Assembly: GCA_903847155.1 (NCBI GenBank)
Contig: CAINCU010000021.1
Location: 1-57,545, forward strand
Origin: an uncultured Gallionellaceae bacterium
Lineage (GTDB): Bacteria > Pseudomonadota > Gammaproteobacteria > Burkholderiales > Gallionellaceae
DNA: 57,545 nucleotides
Reading direction: 5' to 3'
Every line of letters starts with the position of its first letter. Within the stretch, counting starts at the first letter, position 1. A program made the translations under genes and the position numbers. The notes beneath the pieces are model-generated. The model had not been told where the DNA came from. It saw nothing but the letters and a program-made list of their open reading frames with translations, and did not search any database. Below, piece by piece: positions 1 to 8,100 of the stretch.

Positions 1-1
1 A

Positions 2-196
2 GCGACCAGCAGTCTGGATGCCAATACTGCCGAACACTTTGCTGCGACCATCAACCAGCTCAAGGGCAAGGTGTCGATGATCTTCATTACGCATGCCATG
101 CCGAAGAACCTGTTGGTGGATGAGGTGGTGAGGATTGGGCAGGGGGTGTTGTGTGCGGTGGGGGATGAACACGATCAGGCTAGGCAGGAAGTTTAG
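2..196 (+). CDS. ABC transporter ATP-binding protein, 3' end only
   Basis: Only the last 64 codons are in the window; the frame is open from the first bases and stops at TAG 194-196. The protein reads from ATSSLD, the end of Walker B plus the D-loop, through the H-loop MIFITHAMP to a short C-terminal tail, so it is the end of a nucleotide-binding domain. The form of the D-loop and the sequence ITHAMPKNLLVDEVV resemble the peptidase/type I secretion class (HlyB or PrtD style) rather than an importer, but this rests on few residues. It couples ATP hydrolysis to export at the inner membrane. The next genes, a secreted LprI-domain protein and a gene stub, fit a decayed secretion locus. Confidence 0.8.
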   Translation, partial: ATSSLDANTAEHFAATINQLKGKVSMIFITHAMPKNLLVDEVVRIGQGVLCAVGDEHDQARQEV

Positions 197-318
197 GGGG
201 TGGGCATGGGTGACTTTGGGGAAAGAAAAAGCAGAAGTTCGGAGAAGGATTTTGAATAGGGGATGAAGGCATGAACACACTAACGTTAGAGCGGAATTGT
301 TCTGGAGGGCTTGATGGC

Positions 319-380
319 GAGGCATTGGATACGGACATCTTCAAAGTGTCGTTATGCAGATCGCTTATTGACGGCCTTCG
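319..380 (-). repeat. R1 dispersed palindromic repeat, copy h (reverse orientation)
   Basis: Read on the minus strand this matches the R1 element seen at seven other places. The clearest part is ATGCAGATCGCTTATTGACG at about 354-373, the complement of the R1 left arm, and the ATTGGATACGGACATCTTC stretch matches the right arm. It lies inside the open frame that could extend the LprI-domain gene to ATG 271, which argues that this extension is not ancestral coding sequence. Confidence 0.65.
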
Positions 381-381
381 C

Positions 382-403
382 GGGGTGGGTGGGGTGGGTG
401 GGG
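382..403 (+). other. G-quadruplex-forming motif
   Basis: Five runs of three or four G are separated by single T residues over 22 bases, directly after R1 copy h. Four G3 tracts with one-base loops is the classic pattern for a very stable parallel quadruplex. It would lie on the non-template (mRNA-like) strand just before the proposed GTG start of the LprI-domain gene, where it could affect transcription or translation. Folding is inferred from pattern only. Confidence 0.6.
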
Positions 404-465
404 TTAGGAATGTGGCCTCTTCATCCCATGAACAATCTGAGTGGAGCGGATATATCAAACGTGGT

Positions 466-1455
466 GTGTTGAATGTGGTGGCGCTGTTTGGTTGTTTAGT
501 GGTGGTATCACAAGCGCAGGGGGCGAGTTTTGATTGTGGGAAGGCGCAGACGAAGGTGGAGCATTTGATTTGCGATGACGCTGAAATCTCTAAACTGGAT
601 GATGAGTTGAGTGCGGCCTACAAAGTTGCGCTACGGGACGAGAAGCAGGCCGTCTCCACAAAGCAGGCGCAGAAGCAGTGGATGAAGGGGCGAAATGCAT
701 GTGCCGATGCCGCTTGCGTGAAAAGCGCCTGCGAGACGCGGCTGAAGGACCTGAAAGATCAAAATACAAAAGCACACCAAGCGGGAACGGGAAGCGGCCG
801 ACCTGCCCGTTACATCATTGACAAGGTAGGCAAGGGCGAACCATTTTGCGAGGCGATAGTTGCTGCGCTGAACAAAACCAAACCAACCGCAGAGCAACGG
901 CCATGCATGTCGGAAGAAGTGCTCAAGATGCCCGGCGTGAGTGACCCAGCATGGGAAAAACTTGATTTGTCGCAACATGAGGAGTTGGCGAAGAAGCTGA
1001 TGACCCTTAGTACAGTTGGTTCTGCAGAATATTTTAGGGAAAAGAAAATTATGCCCCAAATATATCCCACACCAGAGCAGCAACAACGTGGGTTAGATAA
1101 TGCTAAGCGGGGGGGCGCGGAATTGTTCGCATTACGTTTACCTTCAGAATTTTTTGGTAACCGAATTCTAGTAACACTGCGCTACAAACGTATGGGCTGT
1201 GGTTTGCCATATCAATTGCAAGGTGAGGTATCTAGTGATGCTTGGGTCGCTGCTGACCTAAAGGAAATAGCGACAGGCCCGGGAATTTTTGATTCCTATG
1301 CTGGGCGACCATTGTTGTATCGCGGGCAGCTAAATTTGATGAGGCCATATGCCAGCGGGGAAATTGAAATTTATGTGCCTCGCCACGAATACATCAGCAG
1401 AACCTGCAATATTTCTCTCACCACTAGCACCGCCAGCAAGGGAGCAACAAAATGA
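466..1455 (+). CDS. exported LprI-domain protein (lysozyme inhibitor LprI-like N-terminal domain)
   Basis: Starting at GTG 466 the protein is 329 aa. It begins with a hydrophobic signal-like segment (LNVVALFGCLVVVSQAQG) followed by an LprI/DUF1311-type domain. The domain has the typical paired cysteines (FDCGKAQTKVEHLICDD), the helix LDDELSAAYK, and KQWMKGRNAC...CVKSACETRLKDL. Members are exported and some inhibit lysozyme; the remaining 200 aa are not recognised. The same frame is open back to ATG 271, which has a possible Shine-Dalgarno sequence, but that extension would translate an R1 repeat and a G-rich tract and bury the signal peptide, so the downstream start is preferred. The start is uncertain; TTG 469 is also possible. 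The stop overlaps the ATG of a 23-codon stub. Confidence 0.7.
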   Translation: MLNVVALFGCLVVVSQAQGASFDCGKAQTKVEHLICDDAEISKLDDELSAAYKVALRDEKQAVSTKQAQKQWMKGRNACADAACVKSACETRLKDLKDQNTKAHQAGTGSGRPARYIIDKVGKGEPFCEAIVAALNKTKPTAEQRPCMSEEVLKMPGVSDPAWEKLDLSQHEELAKKLMTLSTVGSAEYFREKKIMPQIYPTPEQQQRGLDNAKRGGAELFALRLPSEFFGNRILVTLRYKRMGCGLPYQLQGEVSSDAWVAADLKEIATGPGIFDSYAGRPLLYRGQLNLMRPYASGEIEIYVPRHEYISRTCNISLTTSTASKGATK

Positions 1456-1523
1456 GCATGAACTACACCAAATTGGGTAACTACCTAGACGCAGCCTACC
1501 AATTTATCGCTTCGAGTAAATAG
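1452..1523 (+). pseudogene. 23-codon gene stub overlapping the LprI-domain gene
   Basis: ATG 1452 overlaps the upstream stop as ATGA, the normal arrangement for translational coupling. The frame reads MSMNYTKLGNYLDAAYQFIA followed by SSK and a TAG at 1521-1523. The composition looks like the ordered N-terminus of a real protein, not random sequence. It may be the surviving start of a longer gene whose body was lost, with the RAYT gene now about 80 bp downstream. It could instead be a genuine micropeptide. No family is recognised. Confidence 0.35.
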
Positions 1524-1604
1524 CAAAAGGAGCAAAAGGGGCCAGGGTCGGATTGTTTTCGGCGCGGCTGCAGCGATAGCGGCCAATATACTTTTTGCAG
1601 CGCG

Positions 1605-2336
1605 CTATAGCTCCAGTTCGCCTTGGTCTTCCATGCCGTTATCACTTTCTGAAATCACGCGCGGTCTTCCTCGCGGTTTGCTCTCGCGCCGTTGTCCGGT
1701 CATCTGTTCGATATGTTGATAGAAGCGTTCGTTGCCCAGCGGTTGGCTTTGGTTGAGGGCGAGGCGGATGTCGTTTATCGCTTCGCCATCGAGTTGGGCG
1801 CGGAACAGTGCGCGGTAAGCGCTCTGGCGTTCCAGGTCGGTTGTGCCGAGTGTTTGATATAGCTCGTGCGGGGTGAGGATGGCGCTAGTCTGTCCGAGTG
1901 CGTTGCTGCGGTAGCTGGTCCAGCGGTAGTGGGCGGGGTCGTCCACCATGTTGGCGCGCACGGGGTTGAGTTCGATGTAGCGCTGGCAGGCGAGCAGGTA
2001 GGTTTCGGCCTGGATGAGCGAGGATTTGTAGCGGCTGTCCCACAGTGTGCCGGTGCGGCGGTAGCTGACGTTGATGTATTGCACGTAGCGTCTGCCAAGG
2101 GCGATGATGAGTTTGGGTACTGATTCTGCATCTTTGGGGGTGAGCAGCAGATGGACGTGGTTGGTCATCAGGGCGTAGGCATGCAGGGTGCAGTGTTCTT
2201 TGTGCAGTGCTTCGTTTAGCCAGTGCAGGTAGGTGTGGTAGTCCTCTTCGGCGAAGAAGCAGGGTTGGCGGTTGTGGCCGCGTTGCACGATGTGCAGCGG
2301 GACGTGGTCGATGTGGACGCGGGGGCGGCGTGGCAT
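1605..2336 (-). CDS. REP-associated tyrosine transposase (RAYT, Y1/IS200-like)
   Basis: This 243-aa single-gene transposase belongs to the Y1 HUH family (transposase_17 / TnpA_REP). The N-terminus PRRPRVHIDHVPLHIVQRGH is the usual beta strand that opens these proteins. The metal-binding HUH motif is TNHVHLLLTP, and the candidate nucleophilic tyrosine lies in RRYVQYINVSYRRTGTLW, followed by the conserved YIELNPVRANMV. RAYTs cut single-stranded DNA at REP hairpins and are normally stable single-copy genes without flanking insertion-sequence ends. None are visible here. It is divergent from the antiporter gene with a 138-bp gap. The window holds two palindromic repeat families (R1, R2) that could be its substrates, but no R1 or R2 copy flanks the gene directly. 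Confidence 0.85.
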   Translation of the reverse strand: MPRRPRVHIDHVPLHIVQRGHNRQPCFFAEEDYHTYLHWLNEALHKEHCTLHAYALMTNHVHLLLTPKDAESVPKLIIALGRRYVQYINVSYRRTGTLWDSRYKSSLIQAETYLLACQRYIELNPVRANMVDDPAHYRWTSYRSNALGQTSAILTPHELYQTLGTTDLERQSAYRALFRAQLDGEAINDIRLALNQSQPLGNERFYQHIEQMTGQRRESKPRGRPRVISESDNGMEDQGELEL

Positions 2337-2474
2337 GGGCGGACTTTACTGCAAAACTGATATTGCTTGAAGCGGCAGGCACATCTCGTTGGGTGGACGC
2401 AATATAAAACGGCGCCCCGAGCTATTACCCCGCAACAATTTTGCATCCCGCAAAAGTTAGGGCATCATCGGGGC

Positions 2475-4445
2475 ATGACGAATTCTTTGCATCTGCTGCT
2501 CATTTTGTTGGCTGCCGCCGTGGGTGTGGTGGTGTTGTGCCGTATTTTGAAATTGCCTGCGATGCTGGGTTATCTGATTGTGGGCGTTCTGATCGGGCCG
2601 CATGCGCTGGGCTGGATTCCCGATGCGCCGGAGACGCGCCATCTGGCGGAATTCGGCGTGGTGTTCCTGATGTTCAGCATCGGGCTGGAGTTCAGTCTGG
2701 CGCGCTTGCGTGCCATGCAGAAGCTGGTGTTCGGGCTGGGCACGGCGCAGGTGGTGGCCACCATGATCCTGGTGATGTTTTCTTGTCTGGCCTTCGCCAT
2801 GGATTGGCGCGCGGGTTTGGCGCTGGGCGGCATCCTTGCCATGTCGTCCACCGCCATCGTGAGCAAGATGCTGGTGGAGCGCGCCGAGCTGAATGCGCCG
2901 CACGGGCAGAAGATCATGGGCGTGTTGCTGTTTCAGGATCTGGCGGTGGTGCCGCTGATCATCGTGATTCCCGCGCTGGCGGAAAGCGGGGCGGGGCTGG
3001 GTAGTATCATTGCGCTGGCCATGTTCAAGGCCGTGTTTGTGCTGGCGGCGTTGCTGATCTTCGGTCAGCGCCTGTTGCGCCCGTGGTTCCATGTGGTGGC
3101 GCAGCAAAAATCTTCCGAGCTGTTCATGCTCAACGTGTTGCTGTTCACGCTCGGCATGGCCTGGCTCACCGAATTGAGCGGGCTGTCGCTGGCGTTGGGC
3201 GCGTTCGTGGCGGGCATGCTGATTTCGGAAACGGAATACCGCTATCAGGTGGAAGAAGACATCAAGCCGTTCCGCGACGTGCTGCTCGGCCTGTTCTTCG
3301 TCACCATCGGCATGATGCTGGACATGCACGCCATCGTCGTCGGTTGGGGCTGGATCATTTTGCTGTTGCTGATTCTGCTGCCGTTCAAGGCGCTGGTGGT
3401 GGCGGTGCTGGTGCGCTCCTTCGCCGGCAGTTGGGGCTCGGCCATCCGCACCGGCATCGGTCTGGCGCAAGCGGGCGAGTTCGGCTTTGTATTGCTGACG
3501 CTGGCGGGCGATGTGAATTTGCTGCCTGCCGCCGTAATGCAAAACGTACTGGCTGCCATGCTCATCTCCATGCTTATTGCGCCTTTCCTGTTGCAGCATA
3601 TCGAAGCCATCGTGCGCAGACTGTCGCCGGAAGAATGGATGAGCCGCGCCATGCAGATGCACCAGATCGCCGTGCATAGCATGGCCACCAACCAACACGT
3701 CATCGTGTGCGGCTTCGGGCGCAGCGGACAAGCTTTGACCCAATTTCTGCGCAAGGAAAACATCACCTTCATCGCGCTCGACCTTGATTCGCGCCGCGTG
3801 CAGGAAGCCAGCGCCGTGGGCGGGCGCGTGGTGTATGGCGATGCGGCGAAAAGCGAAGTGCTGCAAGCCGCCGGTCTGATGCGTGCGAAGGCGCTGGTCA
3901 TCACCTACGACGACAAACATTCCGCGCTGAAAATTTTGCACAACGTGCAAAGAGAGCGTCCCGACCTGCCTGTCATTGTGCGTACCGCCGACGACAGCAA
4001 CGTCGAAGCGCTGAAAAAAGCCGGCGCCACCGAAGTGGTGGCCGAAGTGCTGGAAGGCAGCGTCATGCTCGCCTCGCAGGCGCTGCTGATGGCCGGCATT
4101 CCACTGAGCCGCGTGGTGCGCCGCGTGCAGGAAGCGCGCGCCAAACGCTACAGTATGTTTAGCGGCTACCTGCGCGACGCCCAGCCGGAAATAAGCGAAG
4201 ACACGGAAAACCAGCAACCGCGTTTCCAGCACGTCATGCTGGGCGCACACGATGCCGCGGTAGGTAAACGCCTGGGCGAAATGAAGCTGGATGAACTGAA
4301 TATCGAAGTCAACGGCGTACGCCGCCATAACGTGCTGGGCACCCAGCCTGCCGAAGACATGCTGCTGCGCGCCGGGGACGTGCTGATGCTGCTGGGGCAG
4401 CCGGTCACGCTGGAAGCGGCGGAGAAGAGACTGCGCGAGGGTTGA
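2475..4445 (+). CDS. CPA2-family monovalent cation:proton antiporter (KefB/KefC-like)
   Basis: This 656-aa inner-membrane protein exchanges K+ or Na+ for protons. Residues 1-370 hold about a dozen hydrophobic helices of the Na+/H+ exchanger fold. Residues about 395-515 form a TrkA-N/RCK domain with the dinucleotide-binding motif VIVCGFGRSGQ, and residues about 560-650 form a TrkA-C domain. The architecture and length match KefB/KefC/YbaL. ATG 2475 is chosen because the membrane domain begins there (TNSLHLLLILLAA); the frame is open further upstream from TTG 2367 but that extension is hydrophilic and non-conserved in style. An R1 repeat follows the stop. No kefF/kefG-type ancillary quinone reductase gene is adjacent, so glutathione gating cannot be inferred. 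Confidence 0.9.
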   Translation: MTNSLHLLLILLAAAVGVVVLCRILKLPAMLGYLIVGVLIGPHALGWIPDAPETRHLAEFGVVFLMFSIGLEFSLARLRAMQKLVFGLGTAQVVATMILVMFSCLAFAMDWRAGLALGGILAMSSTAIVSKMLVERAELNAPHGQKIMGVLLFQDLAVVPLIIVIPALAESGAGLGSIIALAMFKAVFVLAALLIFGQRLLRPWFHVVAQQKSSELFMLNVLLFTLGMAWLTELSGLSLALGAFVAGMLISETEYRYQVEEDIKPFRDVLLGLFFVTIGMMLDMHAIVVGWGWIILLLLILLPFKALVVAVLVRSFAGSWGSAIRTGIGLAQAGEFGFVLLTLAGDVNLLPAAVMQNVLAAMLISMLIAPFLLQHIEAIVRRLSPEEWMSRAMQMHQIAVHSMATNQHVIVCGFGRSGQALTQFLRKENITFIALDLDSRRVQEASAVGGRVVYGDAAKSEVLQAAGLMRAKALVITYDDKHSALKILHNVQRERPDLPVIVRTADDSNVEALKKAGATEVVAEVLEGSVMLASQALLMAGIPLSRVVRRVQEARAKRYSMFSGYLRDAQPEISEDTENQQPRFQHVMLGAHDAAVGKRLGEMKLDELNIEVNGVRRHNVLGTQPAEDMLLRAGDVLMLLGQPVTLEAAEKRLREG

Positions 4446-4470
4446 ATAGGAAATAAAGCATGTCGCCTTA

Positions 4471-4541
4471 TGAAGATGCCCGTCAATAGGCGATCCGCAT
4501 GATGAGCATAGTGTAGATCGCCTATTGACGGGCATCTCCAC
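4471..4541. repeat. R1 dispersed palindromic repeat, copy a (perfect 21-bp arms)
   Basis: This is the most symmetric R1 copy. Bases 4475-4495 (GATGCCCGTCAATAGGCGAT + C) are the exact reverse complement of 4516-4536, with a 20-base loop. It lies 25 bp after the antiporter stop and 70 bp before the next gene. A 21-bp hairpin in RNA could stop or stabilise a transcript, but there is no T-tract, so it is not a standard terminator. Confidence 0.85.
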
Positions 4542-4611
4542 AATGTGGTGTAAAAAATAATGCGGCAGGGCGCATCAACGCGATCCGGGCGGCAATTATC
4601 AGGAGAAGACC

Positions 4612-5052
4612 ATGAACAATTTGCAGAGTGCCGAATCTCAGACTTTCAATGCGCGCCTGAAGGGCACCTTCTTCGGCATCCTGCAATGGCAGCAGCTGGA
4701 TGAGTTCTGGGCGCGCGTCAAATGCGGACAGTGGTTTTTTTATCAGGTGGGCGAGGCGTTGCCAGTGCAAGCGCTGAGCGGCGACGAACTCGCGCTGCGT
4801 GTCGATGCACTGAACACGCTGTTGCGCAACGACCACGATTGCAAAGTGTGCGGCATCGTCTATGCCGACCATGTGGCAGAGCCGACTCTGATCAAAGTCT
4901 ATGATCCCAACACGCTGGGTTCTTCCTGCAGCCACAACGCCACACCCACGCCGCCGCGCTGGATATTGAGCACGGCGCAGCCGGACCAAATCGAGAACCC
5001 GATTCCCGCGCCCAACAACCGCAAGCGCTGGTGGCAGATGTTCTCGCAATAA
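4612..5052 (+). CDS. conserved-looking hypothetical protein (146 aa)
   Basis: The gene starts at ATG 4612 behind a good ribosome site (AGGAGAAGACC). The protein has no signal peptide or membrane helix, so it is probably cytoplasmic. The N-terminal half has a regular amphipathic pattern (FFGILQWQQLDEFWARVK, GQWFFYQVGEALP). The middle carries CKVCGIVYADH, and the C-terminal quarter is rich in proline and asparagine (NATPTPPRW, PIPAPNNRKRWWQMF), as in an extended tail. I do not recognise the family and assign no function. It reads in the same direction as hrpA, with 88 bp between its stop and the hrpA start; coupling is possible but not shown. Confidence 0.8.
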   Translation: MNNLQSAESQTFNARLKGTFFGILQWQQLDEFWARVKCGQWFFYQVGEALPVQALSGDELALRVDALNTLLRNDHDCKVCGIVYADHVAEPTLIKVYDPNTLGSSCSHNATPTPPRWILSTAQPDQIENPIPAPNNRKRWWQMFSQ

Positions 5053-5140
5053 CCCTGTCGTCGATGCTGTACAAAATAGACGGTAGAACTTGGGTCGGTT
5101 TTCGTGCGCGAGCAAGCGGCGGCAGGTAAAATCCCGCCCC

Positions 5141-8100
5141 ATGAATCCAGCATTATCTCCAATCGCCCAGCGCCGTCTGGCGCGCATCCAGCAACTCTCC
5201 GCCATCGAATACCCTGCCGACCTGCCCGTGGTGGCGCGGCGCGAAGAGTTGGCGCAGGCCATCGAAAAACACCAGGTCATCATCGTGTGCGGCGAGACCG
5301 GCTCGGGCAAGACCACGCAACTGCCGAAGATATGTTTGAGCCTTGGGCGCGGCGTGCTGGGCGTGATCGGCCACACCCAGCCGCGCCGCGTGGCGGCACG
5401 TTCGGTGGCGGCGCGCATCGCGCATGAACTGAAATCCGAACTCGGCGGCCTGGTCGGTTACAAGGTGCGCTTCAACGACAAAGTGTCGTCCGACACCTGC
5501 GTCAAACTGATGACCGACGGCATTCTGCTGGCCGAGATCCATCGCGATCCGCTGCTGAAAAACTACGACACTATCATCATCGACGAAGCGCACGAGCGCT
5601 CGCTCAACATCGACTTTCTGCTCGGCTATCTGCGCCGAATGCTGCCGCGTCGGCCTGATCTGAAATTGATCATCACCTCGGCCACGCTGGATGCGGAGCG
5701 TTTCTCCAAACATTTCTCGGGCGCGCCCATCCTGCAAGTCTCCGGCCGTACCTATCCGGTGGAAGTGCGTTACCGCCCGCCGCAACAGGACGAAGAAGGC
5801 GAATGGCAAGACGTGCCGCAGGCGATATGCAGCGCGCTGGATGAGCTGAGCATCGGCGGCTTGAAAGGCGACGTGCTGGTGTTCCTGCCCGGCGAGCGCG
5901 AGATACGCGACACCGCCGAAGCGCTGCGCAAGCACCAGCACAAAGGTCTCGAAATCCTGCCGCTGTTCTCGCGCCTGTCCATCGCCGAACAGGATCGCGT
6001 GTTCAAGCCAGCGTCCGGCGTGCGCCGCGTGGTGTTGGCGACCAACGTAGCGGAGACTTCGCTGACTGTGCCCAACATCGGTTATGTGATCGACAGCGGA
6101 CTGGCGCGCATCAACCGTTACAGCGTGCGGCAGAAGGTGGAGCAGTTGCGCATCGAGAACATCGCGCGCGCCTCGGCTAACCAGCGCGCCGGACGTTGCG
6201 GGCGGGTGATGAGCGGCGTGTGCATACGCCTGTACGACGAGGCGGATTTTTTGCAGCGCCCCGAGTTCGCCGATGCCGAAATTTTTCGCGTGTCACTGGC
6301 GACGGTCATCCTGCGCATGAGTGCGCTTGGGCTGGGCGAGGTAGAGGAATTCCCATTCATCGAACCGCCCGGTTCGCGCGCGATTGCCGACGGTTACCAG
6401 TTGCTGCAAGAGCTTAACGCCATCGACGACCAGCGCCAGCTCACGCCGCTCGGCCACGAACTGGCCAAGCTGCCGCTCGATCCCAAGGTGGCGCGCCTGT
6501 TGTTGGCGGGGCGGCAGTTCCAATGCCTAGACGAGATTCTCATCATCGCCAGTGCGCTGGCCTTGCAAGACCCGCGCGATCGACCATCGGAGCGGCGCGA
6601 GGCGGCGGATGCCGCGCACCAGCGTTTCAACGACGAGCGTTCAGACTTTCTCGCCTACCTCAAACTGTGGGCGTGGTTCCAGGATGCGATCAAGCACAAG
6701 AAGACCAACAAGCTGTGGGCGAACGAGTGCCGCGAAAAATTCCTGTCGCCGCTGCGCTTGCGCGAATGGCACGAGCTGCACCAGCAGTTGCATGCGCAGG
6801 TGTCGGAGATGGGCATACGCTTCAACGAGCAACCCGCGAGTTACGAACAGATCCACAAAGCGCTGCTCACCGGACTGCTCGGCAACATCGGTTGCAAAGG
6901 CGTGGACCGCGAACCGTATTACCTCGGCGCGCGCGAGATCAAATTCTTCATCGCGTCGAATTCGGTGCTGGCGAAGAAGGGCGCGAAGTGGGTGGTGGCG
7001 GCGGAGATCGTGGAGACGACCAAACTGTTTGCGCGTTGCGTGGCGCGCATCGAGCCGGAGTGGCTGGAGGAGGTCGGCGCGCATCTGATCAAGCGCAGTT
7101 ACTTCGATGCGCACTGGGAGAAAAAAGCGGCGCAGGTGGCGGCGTGGGAGCGCAGCACGTTGTACGGTCTCATCATCAACCCCAAGAAGCGCGTGCATTA
7201 TGGGCCGATGAATGTGACGGAATCGCGCGAAGTATTTATCCGCGAGGCGCTGGTGAATGGTGAGTTCAACACGCAAGCGCCGTTCTTTGCGCACAACCAG
7301 AAGCTGATCGCCGACATCGAAGCGCTGGAACACAAGGCGCGCCGTCCCGATGTGCTGGTGGACGACGAACTGATCTTCGCGTTCTACGACGAGCGCATTC
7401 CGGCGGGCATCCACAACGGCGCGGCGTTCGAGCATTGGCGCAAGGAAGCGGAGCGCGAGCAGCCCAAATTGCTGTACCTGAAAAAAGATGACCTGATGCG
7501 CCACGAGGCGGCGGGCATCACCACCGAACAATTCCCGCCGCAAATGTTGATGAACAACGTGAGCTACGCGCTGGCCTACAACTTCGCGCCGGGCAAGAGC
7601 GACGACGGCGTGACGCTCACCGTGCCGCAAGCCTTGCTCAATCAGGTGTCGGCGGCGCGTTGCGAATATCTGGTGCCGGGCATATTGGCGGAGAAGATCG
7701 CGCAGCTGGTGAAATCGCTGCCGCAAAAAATCAGGCGCAACTGCGTGCCGGTGCCGGAATTCGCGGCGGAGTTTTGCGCGGCGGTGAAGCCTTCCGACAC
7801 GCCGCTGCTGCAAGCGCTGGCGCGCTACATCCGCGAACAGAAACAACTCGACGTGCCGCTGGATGCGTTTCGTTTGGAGCAATTGCCCGCGCATCTGTTG
7901 ATGAACTTTCGCGTGATGGATGAGCATGGGCGGCAGTTGGGGATGTCGCGCAATTTTGCGGCTTTGCGCAGCGAGTGGGCACCGAAGCAAACTATCCCGC
8001 CAATACAAAGCATGAAGACTGCTGCGCCGCAAGCCAAGAGCAGCGGCGAGCGCTACACCGAATGGCGCTTCGGCGATTTCAAACCCACGCGTGAAGAGCC

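Noticed and set aside
2457-4541. A 694-codon minus-strand open frame across the antiporter gene
   Set aside because: It is rich in His, Gln and Arg, has no family features, and lies exactly opposite a well-supported gene; it is a GC-codon shadow.
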